Part shown: in pieces, positions 10,001 through 20,669 of the stretch
Numbering within the stretch: position 1 is the stretch's first letter
Layout: each line of letters starts with the position of its first letter
Source: Smallanthus sonchifolius
Taxonomy: Eukaryota > Streptophyta > Magnoliopsida > Asterales > Asteraceae
Direction: 5' to 3'
Assembly (NCBI GenBank): GCA_023525975.1
Contig: CM042032.1
Location: 17,614,001-17,678,000, forward strand
DNA: 64,000 bases
Translations under genes and position numbers: made by a program
Notes under the pieces: model-generated
Told to the model about the DNA's origin: nothing
What the model saw: only the letters and a program-made list of their open reading frames with translations
Database searches by the model: none

Positions 10001-11650
10001 CGAGATGACGTTCGGCATTGTGCTATTCCAGTCACCATAAACCGTAATCGGACTGCCGTCAGTGGCCTTGAGATGTATCATCTTTCGTTTACATATGATT
10101 TGAGCTTCGTTGGCAGCTAACCAATCCATGCCCAATACTACATCGAATCCTCCTAAGGTTAGAAGGTACAATTTAGATGGAAACTTATGGCCCTCTATTT
10201 CTACCATGCAATCGTCAGTCACTTGGATGACTACTGAGTTTTTACCAATAGCAGTTTGTACGCTAAAGGCCCTTATAAGGCTAGTGATTGTGCAGTCTAA
10301 TTTGCGGCTAAATGCAGTGGATATAAAACTTTTACTAGCACCAGAATCAAACAGAATAGCAGCATGTTCATCATTTACTAGGAACGTACCCGACACGACG
10401 TCAGGGTTTCCTCTTGCTTCTTCCTCGGTTAAAGCATAGGCCCGAGTCCTAGCCTTTGGCTGATCCTTTTCCTTTTCTTTTCCCGAACCAGATTGGCCGG
10501 CCTCCCTGCAGTTCTTTGTCAGATGTCCAAACAATCCACATACTTGACACTTGACGTCTCTTACACATTCTCGAGAGAAGTGCCCCGGCTTCCCGCACTT
10601 GTAGCATGTGGTGGTGCCGATTTTACATTCGCCAAGATGTTGCCTTCCACATTTCTTGCATGTTTCATATTCGTCCGACCTTGGCTTCTTAGTTTCAGTT
10701 GTTACGTTCCCTCTTCCTGTGCCTCTAGACGGGTTCTCCCACTTTCTCTTTTGGGTGTCTGTTGGTGGGTCCTCATTGGCATAATCGTCGTAGACGATTC
10801 CGCTCAGATTCACTACCGACTCGAAGGTCGAGGGTAGATTAGCTTTTACATGAACACGGACCCGTTGTGGCAATCCCTTAACATAGTACTTGATCAAACG
10901 ATCTTCAGTTTCCACCAGGTGTGGTACTAGTTGAGCCAGTTCATTGAATCTTGATGTATACTGGCGATGAGTCTTGTTGCCAGCCTTGAAGTTCAGGAAC
11001 TCGTTCTCCACACGATCAATCTCATTTTGTGGGCAGAACTTTTGGATTACGAGCTTTTTCAAGTCCTCCCATGTCATTCTGGCAAGAGCATGTGGTGACT
11101 TTGTTCTTTGAATATTTCTCCACCAACCTAGTGCTTCATTGGTGAAAGAATGAGCAACATATTTAACAGCTTGGTCTGGTCGACACTCGCTGATGTTGAT
11201 GACTGCGTTCATCCTCTCGATCCATTCGAACGTGGCCACCGAATCCTTGGTTCCATCAAATTTAGGTGGGTCTCCGTCCTTGAATCCTTTGTAAGTACAC
11301 CCACGATTGCTTGATGCCACTTTTACTTCATCCCCGTCACTATCATAAATTTTCTCTTCATTGTTCCCTTCATCCTCCTCTTTACTTTTCTTTATTGCCT
11401 CAGATAGTAGATCAGGCAATACCTTCTTCAGTGTGAGCACAACTTCACGGGCAATAGCATCCCTGACTTCGGGTTCCAACTGTATCGGCCCTGGATTGTC
11501 GTCTCCAGCTGGGGTCACTTCTGTTTCGTGTACACTCTCGGTGTGTTCCGTGTGCACACTCTCTTCTTCTTCTAGTCTTTGATTCAACGGAGGTCTACCT
11601 CGTCGGCCAGTGCGACCGCCTCGGCGTCCAGTTCTTCCTCCGCCAGCCAT
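7082..11650 (-). CDS. gag-pol: Gag-pol polyprotein of element B (Tekay-like chromovirus), intact
   Basis: A single 1522-residue ORF starting MAGGGRTGRRGGRTGRRGR. Domains in order: gag (about 110-300); two CCHC knuckles (CYKCGKPGHFSREC, CQVCGLFGHLTKNC, about 350-390); aspartic protease (LFDSGASKSFIS, about 432); RT with FIDDILIYS (about 766); RNase H (YSDASGQGLGC, about 911, and SDHKSLKYF); integrase with an H-H-C-C zinc region (about 1105-1145) and the D, D, E set in DRLTKSAHF, SDRDTRF and QSERTIQTLEDM (about 1195, 1236, 1273); GPF module (SPRFVGPFKIVARVGQVAYRL); and a C-terminal chromodomain (about 1465-1520, with IQWKHRKGSEATWE). All catalytic residues are present. The stop lies 26 bases before the purine tract. 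Gag forms particles, pol copies RNA and integrates it, and the chromodomain is thought to steer insertion to heterochromatin. Confidence 0.97.
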   Translation of the reverse strand: MAGGGRTGRRGGRTGRRGRPPLNQRLEEEESVHTEHTESVHETEVTPAGDDNPGPIQLEPEVRDAIAREVVLTLKKVLPDLLSEAIKKSKEEDEGNNEEKIYDSDGDEVKVASSNRGCTYKGFKDGDPPKFDGTKDSVATFEWIERMNAVINISECRPDQAVKYVAHSFTNEALGWWRNIQRTKSPHALARMTWEDLKKLVIQKFCPQNEIDRVENEFLNFKAGNKTHRQYTSRFNELAQLVPHLVETEDRLIKYYVKGLPQRVRVHVKANLPSTFESVVNLSGIVYDDYANEDPPTDTQKRKWENPSRGTGRGNVTTETKKPRSDEYETCKKCGRQHLGECKIGTTTCYKCGKPGHFSRECVRDVKCQVCGLFGHLTKNCREAGQSGSGKEKEKDQPKARTRAYALTEEEARGNPDVVSGTFLVNDEHAAILFDSGASKSFISTAFSRKLDCTITSLIRAFSVQTAIGKNSVVIQVTDDCMVEIEGHKFPSKLYLLTLGGFDVVLGMDWLAANEAQIICKRKMIHLKATDGSPITVYGDWNSTMPNVISMIKAESYMRRGCEAYLAYVIDDRMKTKELKDVPVVCNFPEVFPEDLPGLPLDREIEFQIDLLPGAEPVAKAPYRLAPSEMKELMSQLEELTEKGFIRPSISPWGAPVLFVKKKDGSMHMCIDYRELNKRTVKNKYPLPRIDDLFDQLQGASWFSKIDLRSGYHQLKVREEDVPKTAFRTRYGHYEFLVMSFGLTNAPAAFMDLMNRVCRPMLDRSVIVFIDDILIYSKNEGDHHCHLREVLEVLKQEKLYAKFSKCAFWLREVQFLGHVINPNGIMVDPAKIETVKEWNIPKTPTEIRSFLGLAGYYRRFIQDFSRIASPLTKLTRKEVKYEWGPTQNNAFEELKTRLTQAPVLTLPEGNEDLVVYSDASGQGLGCVLMQRGKVIAYASRQLKVHEVNYPTHDLELAAVVFALKIWRHYLYGVKCTIYSDHKSLKYFFEQKELNMRQRRWLELLKDYDCEILYHPGKANVVADALSRKEESAPIRIKACQLIITPDLMGEISKAQDEALLERNMKRERIVGQQGNLDANAYGVRTRFGRMWIPKIGELRAKILDEAHKSRYSIHPGTNKMYQDLKKEYWWPGMKNDVTEYVSKCLTCSLVKAGHQKPCGKTQPLPIPEWKWEEITMDFITKLPRTAKGNDTIWVIVDRLTKSAHFLPIRETSSSEKLAEVFIKEIVSRHGMPLSIVSDRDTRFTSRFWKKFNEAMGTRLNISTAYHPQTDGQSERTIQTLEDMLRACIIDFGGSWDSHLPLAEFSYNNSYHSTIGMPPFEMLYGRKCRTPVCWGEIGQKDFASLKVVKATSEKFDQIKARMKAAKDRQKSYADKRRRDLEFQVGDMVLLKVSPWKGIIRFRKRGKLSPRFVGPFKIVARVGQVAYRLDLPVELSGIHPTFHISHLRKCLADDTAHKPYDEIEVDNSLNYVEEPIAILDRAEKRLRNKSIPLVKIQWKHRKGSEATWEKEDEIKELYPQLFNV

Positions 11651-11988
11651 AATTTCTTAATTTCCTGATAGTCATAAAGGGAATACATCAATGTCATTAC
11701 TTCAGATCATAGTTTGGAACAGTACGAGCAAGGTAAATTTTTAATTACAGTGACCGGTTTGTGATTACTAATTTACATTGCTTTTCGGGTTCAAAACTCT
11801 TCAAATCGGTTGTGACATTGACATCTATTTGTTCTAAGTTAAGGTATCTATCCTTATTTAGAGCATTAGCTTTAGTACTTACTTACCGTGCTGCGTTGGC
11901 GTTGGTTACCCATACTGACATCCGTGCGTTGGTCCCATAATCAGTTTGAGTCCAGACATTTAGGGATGTCTGAATCTCTCAAACTATT

Positions 11989-12000
11989 GCTCTGATACCA
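11989..12000 (-). other. Primer-binding site of element B (tRNA-iMet)
   Basis: Plus-strand GCTCTGATACCA, i.e. TGGTATCAGAGC on the minus strand, three bases inside the 5' LTR. The match to initiator tRNA-Met is full over 12 bases. Confidence 0.93.
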
Positions 12001-12003
12001 ACT

Positions 12004-14022
12004 TGTAAGGCCCCTTTCCCGGGTGACCTCACTTGTTGGATTTACTCATAAACATAGTCATAAATACTGAACTTAAATTTAAAACATTCATCATTCAATT
12101 ACATAATCAAAACAGCGGAAATCTTTACGAATAAAACATAACATATTCTTAACAAACAAAAGTGGGATGTCAGTCTTGTGCCGGGTAACCTTCACGCCAT
12201 CGCACGACCTTTTCTTCCTTTACCTGAAATGTATACTAAAGTCAGCTAACGCTGGTGAGTTCTAGTTTAATGCGTTTAGATATAAACATTCTTTTCTTTA
12301 CTTCATAGGTAAACATTATTATAAAGTCATTCATATAAATACGTATTCATAGCTTTTGCTTTTCTTTCATCTTTCTTTTCTTTATTAATGTGATTACATA
12401 TATATATATATATGCGTTCACCCTTTTACTTTCTTTAACTTTCTTATGTGACTACATAGATATGCATTCACCTTTACTTTCTTTACCATTTATTGGTCAT
12501 ACACATAAGGGTGATCAGCCCGTTTTTTTTTACTGCGTATGTCACAAAGACATACGCCCTTAAGCTACCGTCGTAGCCCTTTTACTCGTCCGGTCCTAGA
12601 AACCGTCCGCCTTAACTTTTCCGTCCGGCCAACCTTCGGCCGTCCGCCTTAACCGTCCTACCGTCGTAGTCCGTCATATTCGCCCGTCTGCCATAAGGCA
12701 TCCGTTTCCCACTTGAACTAATTATACAGCCGAATATTGATTTAGCGACTTACTCCACCGTAGTGGCCTTTATTTAGTCTACCTTTCTAGACTTCCTTCT
12801 CTAGCTGCATAATAGTCAAGTGGTCGTCCGTCTACCGTAGTAGCCGTTAGCTTCGTTTCCGTCCATAACGTATACTTACCTTCTTAGCATGCAATATATA
12901 TTTATAAAGCAAGATTTCATTTATTTACGTTATACCATTCATTCACTAATCCTTTGTAAACATACGTGTCGTTCTTTGTTCATAATTCATTATTCACTTT
13001 CATATGTATCTACACATATACCTTAATATATCACGTATGATCACATTGACATTCATTTCATTTATTCATTTAGTGTATACATTTCAGCCCCAAAACATTT
13101 ATAAATCATTTGCACATAACTTAGAAGGGGGCACATAGAACTCACCTGATAGGCGGGTCCCTGAAGTATAATAGCTGGTTTCGAAACGTCACTAAGGTCA
13201 CCCACTATCTGTATAATAAAGTCATACATATAAGGTAGGGCTCCTAAATGACACTAGACATTACTGTTCTTGAACTCAGTAGTTTCGGGAGGTGGGTCGC
13301 ATCGAAACTATGGTAGTTTCGAGCTATGGTCTTACACTCAAAACTAGGTAGTTTCGAGTCATAATCCTTCTATCGAAACTAGGTAGTTTCGAGTCCTGAG
13401 TTCCTATCGAAACTATAGTAGTTTCAAGTCATTGGCTGCTATCGAAACTAGATAGTTTCGAGTCAAACATGACTATCGAAACTAGAGTAGTTTCGATGGG
13501 TCTGCATGTATCGAAACTATAGTTTCGAGTCATGGGTCTGCATCTTCCCTGACCAGAACCTTGCTCCAGCCAACTTATTTCCAATCGATTAAACCTTGAA
13601 CATTTTACGTTAAACACCTTCCTTTATCGTTCTTGAGTTCAAATACGTGATTTGTTTCAGGTTTCATATGCAAAAATCGTATCTTTATTTGATTTAAACC
13701 CGAGACATGCAAAGACTCAGAATCAGAGGCGATGCTTACCTCAACAGGCCCGATTTCTGTTGCTATGCGTTGAAATGGTGGAGTCGGATGATTCCCGAGC
13801 CCTTGAGTCTTCTCCTTGCGGTTTTCTTCACAAGCCGATCGCTCTCTCTCTCTCTCTCTCTAGTATTCTTGCGCAGGAAGATGAAATGAGAGGGGTTTGG
13901 GTTGAAGCTGCTGTTTTGTAATGGGGTTTCCCCCTTTTCTTTTCGGCCCATGGGCCGAAATTTTGGCCAAGCCCACTTTATTTCCCTTCTCTATTTGTCT
14001 TGTCATTATTTGGGATGTTACA
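12004..14022 (-). repeat. 5' LTR of element B
   Basis: 2019 bp, nearly identical to the LTR at 5033-7042. Length differences sit in the TA run near 12405 and the CT run near 13845. It carries its own CGAAACTA inverted-repeat cluster at 13301-13535, with two point changes in the half-sites relative to the other LTR. Confidence 0.95.
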
Positions 14023-16242
14023 CGTTTTACGCTAAATTCTCGAAGTGTGCATTTTGGCTACGGGAGGTACAGTTTCTGGGACATGTTATTAACCCAGAAG
14101 GGATAATGGTGGATCCTACGAAGATTGAAACGGTAGTGAAGTGGAACGCTCCTTAGACTCCAACGGAGGTGCGTAGTTTCTTGGGGTTGGCCGACTATTA
14201 TGGAAAGTTTATTAAAGACTTCTCTAAGCTAGCAACGCCATTGACCAAATTGACCCGAAAGGGAGTGAAGTTCACATGGGGAGCAGATCAAGATGGTGCG
14301 TTTCAAGAGCTAAAGAAACGATTGACTGAAGCGCCCGTGTTAACGTTACCAGAAGGGACGGACGATTTAGTGGTGTATTCGGATGCATCTTATTTGGGTC
14401 CGGGTTGCGTGTTGATGCAACGAGATAAAGTAATTGCTTATGCGCCAATGCAATTAAAGACGCACGAGGTGAATTACCCTACCCATGATTTAGAGCTAGC
14501 AGCAGTGGTGTTTGCACTTAAGTTATGGAGGCATTATTTATATGGGATCAAGTGCACGATCTACACGGATCACAAGAGCTTGAAGTACTTCTTCGAGCAG
14601 AAAGAATTAAATATGAAGCAAAGGAGGTGGTTAGAGCTAATTAAAGACTATGACTGCGAAATCCTTTACCACCCAGGTAAAGCGAATGTAGTTGCTGATG
14701 CGCTGAGTCGTAAGGAGGAGCACACACCGATTAGGGTTAAGGCGTGTCAGTTGATCGTGACACCAGATTTTCTCAGGTTATTAAAGGATGTGTAGACCGA
14801 GGCATTGCAGGACGAGAGGTTAAAGGAAGAAAGGATCTTTGGTCAACGTGAGTTACTGACCGAGAATAGCCAAGGGATGTGGGTCAAGGGTGACTGTATT
14901 TGGATACCAAAATTCGGAGGGTTTAGAGAGAAAGTACTTGACGAGGCTCATAAGTCAAGGTATTCGATCCACCCGAGGACAACAAAGATTTACCAAGACA
15001 TGAAAGGGAACTATTGGTGGCCAAGAATGAAGTATGACGTAACTCAGTTCGTGAGTAAGTGCTTGACATGTTTGTAGGTCAAGGCCGAGCATCAGAAGCC
15101 TTACGGTAAAATCCAACCGTTAGAGATTCCGAAGTGGAAATGGGAGCACATTACAATGGATTTTAATATGAAGTTGCCCAAGACGATGAAGGGGCATGAT
15201 ACTATTTGGGTAGTAGTTGATCGGCTAACGAAAAGCGCTCATTTTCTACCGATTAGAGAGACCTTCTCTTCTGATAGGTTATCTAAGGTGTTCGTGAATG
15301 ATATTGTTGCACGACATGGAGTGCCGATTTCTATTGTATCTGACCGGGATACGAGGTTTACGTCAAAGCTTTGGAAGAGGTTTAACGAGGCTATGGGAAC
15401 GAGATTACATATTAGCACATCGTATCATCCTCAGACTGACGGTCAGTCCGAGCGGACTATCCAAACATTAGAGGACATGCTTCGTGCATGCGTAATAGAT
15501 TTTGGTGGTGCATGGGATAGTCACCAACTGTTGGGGAAATTCTCTTATAAAAATAGTTATCATACGACTATTGGAATGCCGCCATACGAGATACTTTATG
15601 GGAGAAGGTGTAGAACCCCGATGTGGTGGGGAGAGATTGGACAGAAAGAGTTAGGAAGTTTAGATGTTTTGAATGCAACATCTGAGAAGTTTGAAAGGGT
15701 GAAATTGAGAATGAAGGCCGCACAGGATCGACAAAAGTCTTATGCTGATAAGAGGCGACGGCCTATAGAGTTTAACGCGGGGGATTATGCGATGTTTAAG
15801 ATGTCGCCCTGGAAGGGCATCATCCGTTTCCAGAAACGTAAAAAGCTTAGTCCGAGGTATATCAGACCGTTTATGATAGAGCAACATGTTGGTAGTGTCG
15901 CCTACCGACTGTTGTTGCCAGACGAAATGGAAGGGATACACCCAACTTTTCATGTGTCCCATTTACGGAAGTGTTTGGTTGACGCTACGGAACACGTGCA
16001 CTTAGACGACATTGTGGTGCACGATAAGCTAAACTATGTAGAGGAGCTAGTGGCTATACTGGATAGAAAGCAAAAGAGATTGAGAAGGAAGGTAATCCCG
16101 ATTGTCAAGGTGTAGTGGAAGCATCGTAAAGGATCTGAGGCTACTTGGGAGCCAGAAGCTGAAATGCGTGAACGTTACCCGCATTTGTTTCCGAATGACG
16201 CAGGTTTCGAGGGCGAAACCTCTTTTAGGGAGGAAGACTTAT
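14023..16242 (+). pseudogene. pol: Element A RT C-terminus, RNase H, integrase and chromodomain, broken
   Basis: This is the continuation of the gene cut by element B; the first five bases are the duplicated CGTTT. One reading frame holds the RT thumb (FAKFSKCAFW-like), RNase H (YSDASYLGPGCVL, TDHKSLKYFF), the integrase zinc region and core (DRLTKSAHFLP, SDRDTRFTSKLW, QSERTIQTLEDML), a GPF-like segment (SPRYIRPFMIEQHVGSVAYRL) and a chromodomain-like end (WKHRKGSEATWEPE). Four in-frame TAG codons interrupt it, ending at 14156, 14795, 15077 and 16115. Comparison with element B suggests several come from CAG. The final TAA at 16240-16242 overlaps the first bases of the 3' LTR. Confidence 0.93.
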
Positions 16243-17570
16243 AACATCCCGGGTTTTTACCAATTAAACAGGATTTGTGGTATATGTGTTTACGCTTGTA
16301 AATAATGGACGGAATGTTACGAGAGTGTAACGAGACCTAACCTAAGGCGTAGTAACGAGTTCTTTTCATTTAAACGAATCTAGAAGGGGTGACGAGAAAA
16401 TAGCGAGACTTAGTGGGATTATTTTAAAAACCACTTGACGGGCCAAGCTCAGGAACGACGGCGAGTGGAGGGGCCAAGCCCGCCCCGAATGGACACCTTT
16501 TTAGGGTGTTACGCTATGGGGGGAACCCCATTTGGTTCTTGCGGCTGCCGAGAAGAAAAGAGAGAGAGAGGGAGAGGCCGTTCTTCGAGCTTTCGTCCGG
16601 ATCAAGGGTTTTGAAGGAGGCGAGCGTGAGGAGGAAACGAGTTCTCTAGTGATTTGATTCGCATGAGTCACTTAGATCGAAGGTGCGAGGTTATAGGCGG
16701 GCATGAAGCGTTAACAAGTTCTAAAGATCGTAGTGTGTCGAGCAAAGGTGAGTTTCTATCACCCACTTTTAAATGTTTTATTGTTTTGGGCACGAATACA
16801 TGTGAAACGTGATTTTAGTGAGTTGCAAGCATAGACGATGCTTTTGGTGAGGAAATATATATTCTTAAATAATCGTTATGCATGCATGTGTGTATGAGTT
16901 TTGTGTCACGTACTTAAACGTCATGGCGGGAGATCAAGCGTAAACTTGATGTTGTATTGACGTTAGTCAACGGGATTTTGAGTCTGGCATTAGTCAGGCG
17001 GGAGATCGAGCGTAGGCTTGATATTGTGTTGACTTTAGTCGACGGGATATTGTGTCTGACGTAAGTCGGGCGGAAGATCGTGTTTGCTTGTGTCTTCGGA
17101 CCAGACAACACGGTATAATTGTTTGTGGATAAAATATATCTGTTTGAATTGTTGAGGAAGTATTATGAATAAACCTTTGAGATGGAAACCATTTTATAAC
17201 GTTTTGGGATTTTTATATTCCCTAAAGAACTACTATATAACGTTTTGGGATTTTAAGCATATATTCCCTAAAGAACTACACTCAGCGTAGCTGACGTTTA
17301 AGCATGTATTTCACGTAAAGAGAAGGTGTGAGCTGGCGGCTATTGGATGGCATTTGGTTACCGTGGGCGTTTGTGATGACATTATTTACTAGTTGTTTCG
17401 TTGAGACATTTTGATATTAGTACTTGATTTGAATTATATTTGGGTCGGGTCGTTGACCTTTGTTGACTATTTGATTTCCGCTGCAATGAATTGTGTTTAG
17501 TTTGATGTCTATGACTACTTAGCTTGCGTTTGAGCCAACAAGTAGGGTTCCCGGTTTTGGGGGCCTTACA
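16240..17570 (+). repeat. 3' LTR of element A
   Basis: Starts TATAACATCCC (TG changed to TA) right after a purine-rich AGGGAGGAAGACT tract and ends GGGCCTTACA; 1331 bp. It holds about 60 bp at 16445-16505 that the 5' LTR lacks and an extra partial copy of the GGGAGATCGAGCGTA repeat near 16975-17050. Confidence 0.9.
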
Positions 17571-17575
17571 ATTAA

Positions 17576-18225
17576 ATCAACCATAGCGGGTAAACAAATA
17601 TACCTTAGAGGATTAACCGAATGATCAACCATTTGGTTCAACGAGCGTCTCGCTAGTGATAGAACACGAAACCCGCAAACAACGCGAAAAGTGGCGGAGG
17701 TGGTGGCGTCCGGTGGCGACAACGAGTTTTCGGCCACGGCGATGGTTTCCTGCGTGGAGACGGCGGCGGAAGAGAGGGGGTCGGCGGCTAGGGTTGCATA
17801 GGAAGGGGTGGAGGCAAAAAAAAATTGATTAAGGTTTCAGTTTAATATTATATTTATAACCCCCCTAATTACAGAATGTACCCCTGAGGTATTAACATTT
17901 AATCCTCAACTAATTAACTGTTAATTACTGTTAACCATTGTGGTTTAACCAATTACAAATAATCAGTTAAACTTAATCCTTTAATGTTTAACATTTAAAC
18001 ATTAAATCCTCTGTATATAATTATTTCTCTAAATAATTAATTACCGAACAAACTGATAAATATTTCAATAAATATTTATTAGCCGAATAATAAAACCATA
18101 TTTCGTGAACTATAATATTTATGACTAAATATTATTAACTGATCGTTGCCCAAAGTGTAACTCTTTGTATCGTATCTCGATTGTAACATTCACTTAACTG
18201 AAGATAGGACATCCTGTATCCAACA
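17576..18225 (-). mobile_element. Copia LTR N, part 2
   Basis: Resumes the LTR cut by element A and ends GTATCCAACA. Includes a GC-rich, GGTGG-rich stretch (17690-17815) and then AT-rich sequence. No convincing gene; the short minus-strand ORF at 17519-17737 straddles the A/N boundary and is fortuitous. Confidence 0.6.
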
Positions 18226-18486
18226 ATCTCCCACTTGGACAATTTATCGATTAATCGGTTCAACGTAGACAATGTTGGACGCCTAGCTGCATCTCACTGC
18301 CCCTAGCACGGTATGACATATTACAATAGTCAACTATTTCCTTGTGTTCAAGTAACTCTTACTTGACCAAGTACAACAGTCATGGTAAACATATATATGT
18401 ATCCTTTCTGTTTAGGGCATCCATTGAACATGAGACATGGATGCAAGTCATTTCTCATATGATGTTCAACTATTCTTGTTCTCGTC
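18226..18486 (-). mobile_element. Copia N internal remnant with purine tract
   Basis: On the minus strand the stretch ends in CCAAGTGGGAGAT, the typical copia purine tract, directly before the LTR start TGTTGGA. No coding domain is visible in the 260 bp before the gypsy LTR J cuts it at 18487. Confidence 0.55.
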
Positions 18487-19094
18487 TGTCACACCCCGCC
18501 AAGGTGGAAACGCGAGGCATAACGTTCATGGTTTCTCAAAGCATACGAATATTGCAAACACATACACACGAAATGGATACTTAGATTGAGTTAAGGTTTA
18601 CAACCAAAATACTTGTTTTTAAATTACAAAAGTCTTGAGATTTTGCAAATATGACCCATCGATGATGAGTTATACAAGAAAAATCCCCAAAAGGAGTAAT
18701 GCATGCATGATTCCTACGTTGGTATACCCATGTTCCGCGTTTAGTTTCCTGAAAAACATACTTAAAGTTGTCAACACTAGGTTGGTGAGTTCACAAGTTT
18801 TAAGCAATCACGCTATGTAAATCCAATTGTACGAAAACAATTCCAAGTGTACATGATAAACAAAACACGTAATGGTTGACCCATTTGTAGACTAGCTAGG
18901 AATACAAATAATATGTTCATACATGAGGCATAACCAAACAATGAAAACAAGTGTTTTGCCCCTCCCTCGTTCCTCACGAGTACGTGCTTAGACAATATGC
19001 AACCATTCGACCATGTGGATCGTCGGTTAGCGCGACTAACCATGACCGGGGGCGTCAATCCCAATAGTACTATCCATAGAATCCCAAGCTAAGT
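18487..19094 (-). mobile_element. Gypsy LTR J, part 1 (rest at 38722-39580)
   Basis: Begins TGTCACACCCCGCC, a common start when a gypsy LTR is read in reverse. It has the ...GTTGGTGAGTTCACAAG... motif also found, diverged, in the LTRs of B and I (GTGAGTTC). It is interrupted by element E, whose target duplication TAAGT (19090-19094) is repeated at 38722-38726, where J resumes. Confidence 0.65.
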
Positions 19095-19389
19095 TGATGT
19101 GTTTGTGTTTGATATAGTAAATATTATATAATAATATTTAGAGATTTTGGTTTCAAGAGACCAGGTTTAAAATTTTTTAAATGATAAATACTCAAACTTA
19201 AAACACACACAATAGGCAAGTGTAGCTACCGCAGCGTAATATAGTTTAGGTAAGAACCAAATATCTAGCCAATGGTGACGGTCGAGTTCCAAGACTCAAC
19301 TTTTGTTATCGTTTAGACAGTTTAATTAGTGAGTTTTGTGTGCTCGTGAAGCAGAAAAGTAAATGACAGAAAAGTAAATGACGGTACAG
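19095..19389 (-). repeat. Remnant of the 3' LTR of element E
   Basis: 295 bp closely matching 37139-37435 (shared TGATGTGTTTGTGTTTGATA start). The match stops at GACGGTA, where F sequence begins without a detectable target duplication. Confidence 0.9.
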
Positions 19390-19797
19390 TAACATCCCAA
19401 AAATCCAGCCGTAAACAGTTGACGGTCAAAGGGACATCAAACGTAATGCTATGAATAGTATCGGTAATGAAACGCGATACCAAAAGCTTCATAAGGAAGA
19501 TGGGATTGAAAAATAAAGAGTTGGGATGAATTTCGGTTAAGAAACGTGACCTAAGAACTTAACCGAATGCGAAACGGAAAGGTTATTCGCCCTGAAATAG
19601 CCCAAAATTTCGCATAAGCATATCTTGGGCTAGAAAATGAGTTACGGGAGCCATAAAATATGAAAATGGGGTGTTTCGACGAGGAGAATCCGAAAATGAG
19701 GTATGTCGGATCTATATCCTAAGCATAACAGTCCAACATGTGTTCTAGAAGCAAATCAGGAGCCTATGACACGTGTTTTGATGACTCAACTCCAAGT

Positions 19798-19964
19798 TAG
19801 ACCGATATAATTTACACATCGGTCCGATATGTTGATGTCAGACCGATATGCTTTACAAGTAGGTCTGATATGTGTTCCTGAAGCAAAAAAAAAGAGGTTT
19901 TGACGCGTGTCACCGACTTCAGCCGAAGTAGGACCGACTTGACATGACATGTCGGTCCGATATG
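19798..19964. repeat. ACCGATAT inverted-motif cluster in LTR F
   Basis: Five or six occurrences of GACCGATAT, ATCGGTCCGATAT or diverged forms, in direct and inverted order, end 15 bp before the TATA box at 19980. Confidence 0.7.
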
Positions 19965-19979
19965 GACCCCCAAACAGCC

Positions 19980-19988
19980 TATAAATAG
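19980..19988 (+). promoter_or_regulatory. TATA box of LTR F
   Basis: TATAAATAG directly after the ACCGATAT cluster and about 590 bp into the LTR. Confidence 0.6.
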
Positions 19989-20303
19989 ATTCTTGAAGCC
20001 GTTCAAATGAGAAATAACACACAAACACCACATAACACACACACATACACTCTCTGAGAAGGATTATGTAGGTCCATCGGGTGTGGCGGATCGTCACATG
20101 CAAGTGGGTCTACTAGTTGGACCGAGTGCGGAATACCTGTGACTAGGCGGAGAGTCAAACTAAACAAAGTAAACCGACAAGAGAAAACACTATAAACGTT
20201 CTTTGTATTATAAACACTTGAAGGTTACAGAGAGAAGCACTGAGATTACAATTTGCGTACTTGACTGCCTATGCCTGCGTACTTAACTTCTGTCAACCTA
20301 TCC

Positions 20304-20312
20304 TATTTATAC
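20304..20312 (-). promoter_or_regulatory. TATA box of the D 3' LTR
   Basis: Reads GTATAAATA on the minus strand. The GCGTACTT palindrome cluster starts about 10 bp upstream of it. Confidence 0.65.
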
Positions 20313-20322
20313 AATATCTGAT

Positions 20323-20446
20323 GCATGCGTACTTAGCAAGTGCGCAGGGCAAAATGCTCTTGCATACTTAGCAAGTACACAAATGTATTCTTGCGTACTT
20401 GCTAAGTACGCAGGAGCTTTCTCCTGCGCACTTACAAGTGCGCAAA
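20323..20446. repeat. GCGTACTT palindrome cluster, D 3' LTR
   Basis: Four near-palindromes of the form GCGTACTTAGCAAGTNCGC or its variants, 20-30 bp apart. The clearest is CTTGCGTACTTGCTAAGTAC at 20390 onwards. Confidence 0.9.
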
Positions 20447-20608
20447 ACACTTAGAGAATTTTGCAACATTCAATATGTAAAAGTAAATACAACTCGATAA
20501 ACTAATACATAAAGACTCTTACATACAAAGACAATTACAAACAAGAAAATACAAACTAAGACTCTATCTATCTATCCAGAGTGTTTGTCACAGGAAAGTG
20601 CTTCAACA

Positions 20609-20624
20609 AACTCCCCCTTGACAA
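20609..20624 (-). other. Polypurine tract of element D
   Basis: On the minus strand GTCAAGGGGGAGTT sits directly before the 3' LTR start TGTTGAAGC. It is the SIRE-type purine tract. Confidence 0.85.
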
Positions 20625-20669
20625 CAGCTCTGGATAATCTTCAGGCTTCAGTCTTCACATCTTCAGTCT

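Larger units (their letters stand above)
5033..14022 (-). mobile_element. Intact Ty3/gypsy Tekay-like element B
   Basis: A complete element in minus orientation inside the RT gene of element A. Both LTRs begin TGTAAGGCCCC and end TTACA when read on the plus strand. CGTTT at 5028-5032 and 14023-14027 is a perfect target duplication. A tRNA-iMet primer-binding site, a purine tract and one uninterrupted 1522-codon gag-pol are all present. By eye the LTRs differ by about seven substitutions plus length changes in TA, T and CT microsatellites over about 2.0 kb, so the insertion is recent. It is the only element in the window that looks autonomous. Confidence 0.96.
1088..17570 (+). mobile_element. 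Ty3/gypsy chromovirus-like element A (degenerate, split by element B)
   Basis: Two related LTRs (1088-2314 and 16240-17570) flank a plus-strand gag-pol. The five bases before (ATTAA, 1083-1087) and after (ATTAA, 17571-17575) are identical and form the target-site duplication. The primer-binding site matches initiator tRNA-Met. Domain order gag, protease, RT, RNase H, integrase, C-terminal chromodomain-like segment marks a chromovirus of the Tekay/Del type. The coding region is interrupted at 5033-14022 by element B and carries five TAG stops plus at least three frameshifts, so A is dead. The LTRs differ by indels of tens of bases, which makes A clearly older than B. Confidence 0.92.
19390..20066 (+). 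mobile_element. Gypsy LTR F, part 1, with promoter
   Basis: Begins TAACATCCCAAAAATCC, a gypsy LTR start lacking its first TG. A cluster of ACCGATAT and ATCGGTC words in both orientations occupies 19798-19964, followed by TATAAATAG at 19980-19988. It is interrupted at 20066 by element D and resumes at 33757. Confidence 0.7.
20067..20608 (-). repeat. 3' LTR of element D
   Basis: Plus-strand start TGTAGGTCC, end TTCAACA. On the minus strand it ends GGACCTACA, an ending shared with the SIRE-like LTRs G, L and (as GGACCTATA) K. Holds a palindrome cluster (20323-20446) immediately upstream, in minus sense, of TATA box 20304-20312. Confidence 0.95.

Noticed and set aside
8076..11582. Plus-strand ORFs inside the B gag-pol
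   Set aside because: Antisense shadows of the intact minus-strand polyprotein.
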